From Didymodactylos carnosus (lineage: Eukaryota; Rotifera; Eurotatoria; Philodinida; Philodinidae): a DNA stretch of 42,133 nucleotides. A program made the translations under genes and the position numbers. The DNA is taken from positions 1 to 42,133 of the forward strand of contig CAJNOQ010000744.1 of assembly GCA_905250885.1 (NCBI GenBank). The letters are read 5' to 3'. The notes below the pieces were generated by a model, which saw only the letters and a program-made list of their open reading frames with translations, did no database searches and was not told where the DNA came from. Of the stretch, positions 35,346 to 42,133 are shown in pieces (within the stretch, counting starts at the first letter, position 1; each line of letters opens with the position of its first letter).

Positions 35346-37924
35346 ATTCACGAATAACAATAGATCTAGGTCTAAGCTGACAAACTACCTTTTTTTCTTC
35401 CAAACTTTTCAAAGAATTTCCCATACAGTTTCCAGCATCTCCTGATGGGTCGGGTCTACTTTAATCCTTATATTATTGCTTTCTACTGCACATATGGGGG
35501 AACAGTCCTAATAGACGATATTTTGTTTCAGTAGTCTGTGATGCTTTACATTTTTTTCTTTATTTGTTCGTTTTGATCAGCCAAGTATAGAAGAACACAA
35601 AATAATGCTTGCATTTCTAACTATCACATATATGCTCGAAAAAATATTTTCTCGAATGGAATTTGTTTAACTTAGTAGTTTTATTTTATAGAGAGCTAAA
35701 TTTGGTGCATTTCATGAAAACGTTCTTTGAAATATAATTATAAATCCATTCCACTCCTCGGTGGTGACTTCCGAGCACCCAGAAATTCATATCAATCAAA
35801 CACAAACAAATTCAAAACAAAGTTTTTTTCGACCAAAAATCCTTTTGCACAAAAATTTTGTCAAAAGTTTTTTTCTCGTAAATTAGACATTTTAATAGAG
35901 CCTTGTGGGGCAGTCCCGAATCCCGTCCCGTCTGTCCCACGGGACAAAAAGAAACTTTACGGGCTCGGGAAAAGAAAAAAATTTCACTGACTTGGCCTTA
36001 CGGGGTCGGAACAAGGGGCAGAAATATGTTACTCTGTAAGTTTTGTCTTTTGATTGTAATTATGCTGCAACTTCAAATGTTTAATTCTTGTAATACTACC
36101 ACTGCATCGAATAGTATATAAAATCATTTTTTATCGATGCAGTTTAGTGTGCTGATTTCAAATATGACTGAATAAAAGCCGAAATTGAATAAAATACGCG
36201 AAAAAAAATCTATTATGCAGTCTCGAAATGTTTTCGCTAATTTGCGCTAATACTGATGATAGAGAGTAAGTCGAAGAACATTGTGGCAAACTTTGATTGG
36301 ATTTGGATCTAAGCTAAGGAGGGCCCATTAATTTTACTGAACATAACCGTTGGGAAAATTACTTTAGAAAAACTATTAATTTTTTATTCAGAGGTTATAA
36401 GTCTAAATTAAAAAGTTTGTTTAATAACCTCAATAGTGGACGGTGTGCAAATTCAGAATCTGTGTTGCTTTTGTACATTGGTCGGCTGAGTCTTATAAAC
36501 AAAAATTAATTTCGTTAATGATAGCAACATTTTCAGGTTAATATTTGCTTAGCTTGTTTTTCACGTTCCTGAACGTTTGTAATAAAATTTTCTTTACCAT
36601 CACATAGCACAAACTAAATTTATCACTGTTTCAGTCGAAGAAACGTTGATTTTCACTTTTTCACCTAATGTCCGCCTGAATGCGCACCGTGGGTTGTATC
36701 TTCGAAAAACGTAAATTATCGATGGTTTTTCGACATTTTTTTTTTTGTTTGATTTTGAGTTATTATTTAAATTGTGTTATTTATTTGTTTATACGAATAA
36801 AAAGAACAGCTATTATCCTGATATAGATACGATAGTCTAAGCATTATACAATGTTTGTAACAAAAGTAGCAAACTGGTAGAATTTTTAATTAATCACACA
36901 ATGCTATCTATTATTTATGCTCAGCTAATTTTTAGAGCAGCAGAATCATCGAATAATTTTAGATATAATATTGAATAGCCCAGAATTGAGGAGGATGTTT
37001 TTAGCAGAACAGTTATATGAATAAGACGGATAAACAAGGCTTTTGTGTTTTATCCACGCTTTCTCAAACAACAAAATGTTGTTTCTTCATTTTTTATCAA
37101 TGATGATTAGTATATATCGAGTCATTCATCCAAGACTATTGATTTTACGCCTAATTTTTCCTTCAATTTGGTTGTCCAACGCGAATAAGCCGCGAGACAT
37201 ATTGGAAAGCGATTTTGTATTGAATAACAAAACATGTAAAAAACTGACTCGACCCGACACGCAACAATGACTTGAAAAAATGCACTACTCATCATGCGAA
37301 TCGATAATGTATATCAAGTATAATTAAAGACAATATTATTTATCATACTACAAAGGCAAGGAAAAATCTAGCATATAATCAAGTAAGTTTAATATGATAC
37401 CAGTGGGTGTTTAATAACTCAAGTAAAGAAAAACTTATTTTTGCATCATCTTTTACATATAAACAAGGGATACAACGAGCACTATTGGGTTTTCTATTTC
37501 TAAATAGATCGTTCTTCTGAAAATAGTTTCTCATACCAGTAAATCGTTTTTAGTTAAAATGAAACCTTCTCTAGGATATTATTTCCCTCTTCGGATTGGA
37601 TATCTCCATAATATCATAATTTGTACGCCAAAACACTGAAGAGGCTTCTAAAACACTTCAAGTGTCCATGACAAGAGAATATGAGCACACGAGACTCCAG
37701 AATCTGTACAAATTCCACTTTTTACAGCTAACAACACATTTTTTCAAAACTTTTACCTCTATTACTTGGTAGCCAGATATCTGTGTGAATTCTGTAATGT
37801 CGACGTAACAGAATTATGAAATCGAATCTGAATAACCTTTGTCTCACATATCCTTCGTTAAACCCCATTCAACATGTTAAGGGGATAGAGATTGTGTTAA
37901 AAAAACTAATTATAACGTATTTAG
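35346..37924. other. Intergenic, no gene supported
   Basis: AT-rich with one G/C-rich patch at about 35905-36020 that contains TCCCGAATCCCGTCCCGTC and CCCACGGGAC. Short open frames here lack splice context or family similarity. Confidence 0.4.
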
Positions 37925-37932
37925 TATAAATA
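37925..37932 (+). promoter_or_regulatory. Candidate TATA box of the repeat-exon gene
   Basis: TATAAATA lies 44 bp before the ATG at 37969, which would give a very short leader. Confidence 0.45.
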
Positions 37933-37968
37933 ATAATTATTTTTCTTTTACATATTCGAGCAATAAAC

Positions 37969-39235
37969 ATGACTACGGCGAAAGGACTTTTATTCTTTCT
38001 CGTCACAATGCTGATATTGGCGATGGCCAATTCCTATTTACAGCCCTCCCCTTCAGTAAGTTGTAATTCTTCTGTGTTTATTCCTAATTTAATATTTTAA
38101 TATTATTTTAGCACTCATCAGAATTGAAAGAACGTTTGGTAGAATTGCTTTTGTCAGCACGACGCGAACAATTGGATAATCAGATGAATTTCGCCAGACG
38201 TAATGAAAACAATGAAGTTGACAAGTCATCTTTACAAAGTGAGATCACACTATTTTACACAAATTTAGGATTTGTGAATGTTATTTACTTTTAACAGCCC
38301 TTCGTGAACAAGCGGAAAAGTGGAAGGATTCCGCTAAACGTTTTGACAAAGATGAAGTTGATAAGTCATACTTACAAAGTGAGTATCACACTACCTGAAG
38401 CATATTTAAGACTTGTGAATGCTATTTACTTTTAACAGCGCTTCGCGAAGAATTGGAAAAGAGGATGGATTCCGCTAAACGTTTTGACAAAGATGAAGCT
38501 GATAAGTCACACTTACAAAGTGAGTATCACACTACCTGAAGCATATTTAAGACTTGTGAATGTTATTCACTTTTAACAGCCCTTCGTGAACAAGCGGAAA
38601 AGTGGAAGGATTCCGCTAAACGTTTTGACAAAGATGAAGTTGATAAGTCATACTTACAAAGTGAGTATCACACTACCTGAAGCATATTTAAGACTTGTGA
38701 ATGTTATTTACTTTTAACAGCGCTTCGTGAAGAATTGGAAAAGAGGATGGATTCCGCTAAACGTTTTGACAAAGATGAAGTTGATAAGTCATACTTACAA
38801 AGTGAGTATCACACTACCTGAAGCATATTTAAGACTTATGGATGTTATTTACTTTTAACAGCCCTTCGTGAACAATTAGTTGGGAGAATTAATTCTGATC
38901 GACGGGACTACTATAATCAAGTCGAACAAAGCCGAGGTATGTATTGCAACATCGGATAATAACAGTTACATCAACTATGTTCCAGTTGAGTATTGTTGCT
39001 AATTTCTATCAAATTAAAAGGTTTTCGTTAATTGAATAATTAATAAAAGCTTAAGGTATTGATAAAATAATAACTGACAAATTTTTACGCTTGATGTAGC
39101 AGTATTAGAGTATCATTCTTGTCAGGGATGAATCTCTGCACCTTAAATTGGTTCTTCTTATTCTAATATTATGTCACGATTGTTTTAGCTCAACGAAAAA
39201 TTGAAAGTGATTTGCCTTCATTTGTGCCGCTATAA
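37969..39235 (+). CDS. Secreted protein with tandemly duplicated 27-residue exons (8 exons, 219 aa), unrecognised
   Basis: Exons: 37969-38055, 38112-38238, 38298-38378, 38439-38519, 38580-38660, 38721-38801, 38862-38936, 39189-39235; 660 nt, all in phase. Exon 1 encodes a clear signal peptide (MTTAKGLLFFLVTMLILAMA, cleavage near NSYLQ). Exons 3-6 are 81 nt each and phase 1, coding 27-residue units of two alternating types: LREQAEKWKDSAKR (exons 3, 5) and LREELEKRMDSAKR (exons 4, 6), each followed by FDKDE(V/A)DKS(Y/H)LQ. Exon 2 ends with a related, diverged NEVDKSSLQ and exon 7 begins LREQL, so they are the ancestral flanks. Every unit carries the dibasic KR, so a multi-copy peptide precursor is possible; a secreted helical repeat protein is equally possible. 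I recognise no family. The end is DLPSFVPL. AATAAA at 39450-39455. Confidence 0.8.
38298..38861 (+). repeat. Four tandem 141-bp exon-plus-intron units
   Basis: Exon starts fall at 38298, 38439, 38580, 38721 and 38862, exactly 141 bp apart. Each unit is an 81-nt exon plus a 60-nt intron; the introns are almost identical too (GTGAGTATCACACTACCTGA and the CTTTTAACAG acceptor). Units 1/3 and 2/4 are most alike, so the last step was duplication of a two-unit block. Confidence 0.95.
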
Positions 39236-39449
39236 ATGATACTACAGCTACGATACACACATTCAAGTGGTAAAAATCTCCGATATTATTCATATAATGA
39301 TCTAACTAATATTTATTTCTTGTTATATCCCATGCGACTTATAAGTTAACTTTATTGTGAAGTATTTTTCTAAATTTATTTATTCTCGTTATTTTATGAT
39401 GAAATACAGACAATGTCTATAAATACAGTTTCAGTTTATTTTTCAATTT

Positions 39450-39455
39450 AATAAA
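39450..39455 (+). terminator. Polyadenylation signal of the repeat-exon gene
   Basis: AATAAA about 215 nt after the stop codon. Confidence 0.5.
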
Positions 39456-40104
39456 AGTGATATGGTATAATACATTGATTTTATCCTTGAAACACAAGCC
39501 AATATTTATATTTCTCAACTTAGATACGCTGCAAAGCTGATGTATACTCTTTCTGAGCAGGTCTCATTTTAATTAAAATGGTAAATCAGCTCACATTTTG
39601 TAATTTTTACGTCGTCCGTTTTCTTTTCATATACTCTTCTGAGACAGCGATAACCAATCTCCATTATTACGTTTCGCATTTCGGAGCTCTTTTCAACGAG
39701 CGTCGTAGAGTTTCGGAACGTAATCAATTATTTCTGTGCCACCCGATATATTTCATCGGATAAAGTCCCGGAGATCGAGAACAACCATCTTTTCTACGCT
39801 TACGAAAGTATATTAAAACCTCTCTATGTAGGTGTCTGTTTAAAGTGGCAACCCATACAGTGAAAATCAGGAGAATATCTCCTATTACACGCAATTAATC
39901 AGCCGATTAATCGTAAACTTAATTATGATTTCAATAAAAATCATCGATTAATCGAAATTTATCGGCGATTTTTTAATGACTCATAATATGAATCCCTATG
40001 ATTTGTAAGAAGCTAGCCGATTTTTGCAACATGACATCACCTCACTGTACGTACGTTTAAGTCCAACAGAGGAAACGGTTCCGTTGGCTTGTCACTAACC
40101 TCTA
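39456..40104. other. Intergenic, nothing recognised
   Basis: AT-rich, no supported exon. Contains short dyads such as the CGATTAATCG-like sites around 39900-39960, of unknown meaning. Confidence 0.35.
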
Positions 40105-41003
40105 CAGGGTGCCCCAACAGTCACTACCCAATAAAAATTTTTAATAAATCTGCCATTTCTTAACCAAACTTCAAGGTTGTTTTTTTGTTTGATAGTGAAA
40201 CGTTCCAGGTTTTATTTCATACGGTCGGAAACTTTTGTGTAAAAGAAGATCGGTACGGAAAAATAATACAACTTACAACATATTTTCTGTGTAACTACTT
40301 GTAATAGTTGTAAAGATTATTGAGCATGACGTAATTAAATGGAATCTTTGTCAGAATCGCACTACGAGCTAGAGAGCTTCGGTTTTCGCCATTCGAACGA
40401 GGAGACTTGAAGGCATATTTCCATAACCAACATTGTTTCCAGAACAGTTTTCTCTTCTGGAAACAATGTTGGTTATGGAAATATGCCTTCAAGTCTCCTC
40501 GTTCGAATGGCAAAAACCGGATTTCTAGCTCTTTTCTATCAAAAGTTTTTCAAAAAACATGCAAGTGCATTGTATTTTGGCGCCGATAATAGTTAACTTT
40601 ATTTGAAAAATATTTTTATTACTTTTTTGCACTTTTCCAGATGCTGGTATGGAATAATAATGGCTAAAGAAATCCACACCAACTGATCATTTTTAAGAAA
40701 AGCAAATAATTATTTCGTTATGTGAAAGCCGTCATCATCTACTTTATTTTAATATTAAAAATTATTTATGTTCTTTTCAAAAAGTTTTGTGGTAAATAAT
40801 TTATTAAAAAAGAGTCCCAAAATATCAGAATTTTAGTATAATAAACCAAACATTTTTTCAAATATTAACAAGAGCTTCCAGTCATATGAAATAATACTTT
40901 ATGAATGTTTCTCTATCAAACAAGAAAACAATGTTGAAGTTTGATTAAGAAACGGCGAAGTTATTAAAATTTTTTATTGGGTAGTGGCTTTTGGGACACC
41001 CTG
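40105..41003. mobile_element. Non-autonomous element with mariner-like ends (about 900 bp)
   Basis: The terminal inverted repeats are about 100 bp: left CAGGGTGCCCCAACAGTCAC and right (inverted) CAGGGTGTCCCAAAAGCCAC, both followed by TACCCAATAAAAA and, further in, CAAACTTCAA and TTGTTTGATAG. CAGGGTGTCCCAAAA is the type of terminus seen in Tc1/mariner-related elements. TA precedes the left end; the right flank reads GA, so the target duplication is not clean. There is no transposase ORF; the interior holds a long hairpin. Confidence 0.75.
40380..40519. repeat. 65-bp near-perfect hairpin inside the mariner-like element
   Basis: Arms at 40380-40444 and 40455-40519 are reverse complements with one clear mismatch (CGCCATT against TGCCATT) and a 10-nt loop (CAGTTTTCTC). 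A transcript would fold into a long double-stranded RNA stem. Confidence 0.9.
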
Positions 41004-42133
41004 GATAAGGTGGATGCCGCTCTATTCTTGCTAGTGATCATTGTCTTTCAGTTGCCATCCAGCAAATGAGATCTCTCTAATGTGAATATCAGATCTTTTA
41101 CATAGTCTATAGACTGCTGAGAAAAACGTCTTTCAGTTCAATTCTTTAACGTCTGCATTAAAAAATGCAATTGATTGCGCAAGTCACCGAAAGCTGGCAT
41201 TGTTTGGAGAATCATAAAGTAAATTTAGATATCTTGAAACAGCAACATAATAAGTGGGTGGACGTGGATGGGGGCAATCTGCGTCCTACTTTCTAAGATC
41301 ATTTGTATTTCCTCCAGCAAAACGTTTTTTCAAATATGAAATTAGCATTCTACAAAAAGCAAACCCCTGAACCATTTGGATAAATCAGTAATTGGTATAA
41401 ACTGTACAAGAATTTGATGAATGACAACCTCAGCGGTTAATGTATAAAGAGCACACTATTTATCTTATCACTTGACCCCAGAAGATATAAATGCTTGAAA
41501 CATCCACCACATTTGAATTCAAATTCGATCAACTTGTCATCAATAAAAACATTAGAAAGTTGTGGCCATTACAATGTGAAAATGTGCGTCAAAAACTTTC
41601 TTTATTCCACCCTGCAGGGCCCTGCGCTGAAGGTCGGGGTACGCCCCTGGTACCAACAGGATAGATTACGACCTTTTCTTATGTCGCTCAATGTTGAACC
41701 ATTTTCTAGTCCTTGATGGCTGGTCTGGAAGATTCCTGATCTATTGAAATAATTGCTGTTAGTTATCAGCATTTTAATTGTATAGACATGTATCATTCAG
41801 TTCAGAGGGGCGATATCGGTATTTGATTCGTGTATTAAGTTAATTTCCTGGTTTTCTAGAAATTCTCACTTTTACAAAAGACTAAGACCTAATTGAAAAA
41901 TCGGTGTCGGTCATCCCATGTAGTTAGGTGTCTAGTTTAAAATAAAACAAACCCGAACTCTCTAGCCCGAAGTATATTAAAAAATCTTGAGAAATACTTC
42001 AGGTGTAACGCCCATGTAGAGAAAACAGTGTATTAACCCAGGAAGAAATTTTGGACCCTCGCAGGTCCTTCGCAGGCATTAAAATTTTTTTTTCCGCCTT
42101 TAAGGCGTTAAAAACCTTCTTTTGACACATTTT
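41004..42133. other. Right edge, repeats and non-coding DNA
   Basis: No gene is recognised. A G+C-rich patch at about 41610-41660 (CCTGCAGGGCCCTGCGCTGA and nearby GGGGTACGCCCCTGG) and a small hairpin CGCCTTTAAGGCG at 42097-42109 suggest fragments of other repeats running to or past the window edge. Confidence 0.4.

Noticed and set aside
40295-40589. Two frames with nearly the same protein on opposite strands
   Set aside because: They are the two arms of the 65-bp hairpin read on each strand, not a gene.
1-42133. CRISPR arrays, bacterial operons, phage or viral genes, origins
   Set aside because: The window is clearly eukaryotic: spliced genes, AATAAA signals and animal-specific protein families. 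The 141-bp array at 38298-38861 is exon duplication, not spacers. No capsid, polymerase or integrase pattern was seen.

Overview
The window is eukaryotic and animal. It has multi-exon genes with short GT-AG introns (mostly 50-200 nt), AT-rich intergenic DNA, a muscle-type myosin heavy chain and several motile-cilium genes. The compact AT-rich genes and many small palindromic elements fit a microscopic ciliated invertebrate. A rotifer, possibly bdelloid, is my best guess, but this is inference and no marker in the window proves it. All exon models were built by hand from splice signals, phase and family similarity recalled from memory; no search was run.

Layout, left to right. (1) 534-4226, minus: a radial spoke head 4/6 protein in 11 exons (713 aa) whose first two exons encode a PDZ-like domain. 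(2) 5814-6578, minus: an intronless, unrecognised 254-aa protein with a serine-rich N-terminus and an SH3-like C-terminus. (3) 6579-12249: mostly non-coding, with MITE-like hairpins, a cluster of TTTCGACAATTGTCGAAA-like palindromes and a possible decayed membrane-protein gene. (4) 12250-24501, plus: a complete class II myosin heavy chain in 26 exons (1963 aa), with palindromic elements inside introns. (5) 25411-26004, minus: a dynein regulatory complex subunit like DRC12/CCDC153. (6) 26190-27352, minus: the small GTPase-like IFT-B subunit IFT22/RABL5 (6 exons, 182 aa). (7) 28470-31413, plus: the SM protein VPS45 (13 exons), with a polyglutamine insert and an apparent +1 frameshift in exon 8. 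(8) 31414-37968: transposon-rich DNA, including a large palindrome interrupted by a GC-rich element. (9) 37969-39235, plus: a small secreted protein of 219 aa whose middle is built from exon-intron units repeated at exactly 141 bp. (10) 39236-42133: repeats, including an element of about 900 bp with mariner-like ends that carries a 65-bp near-perfect hairpin.

Three genes serve motile cilia: radial spoke head, nexin-dynein regulatory complex and intraflagellar transport. Myosin serves contraction and VPS45 serves endosome/Golgi membrane fusion. The less ordinary items are the PDZ-radial spoke fusion, the 141-bp exon array in a secreted protein with KR-punctuated repeats, and the nested and hairpin mobile elements.
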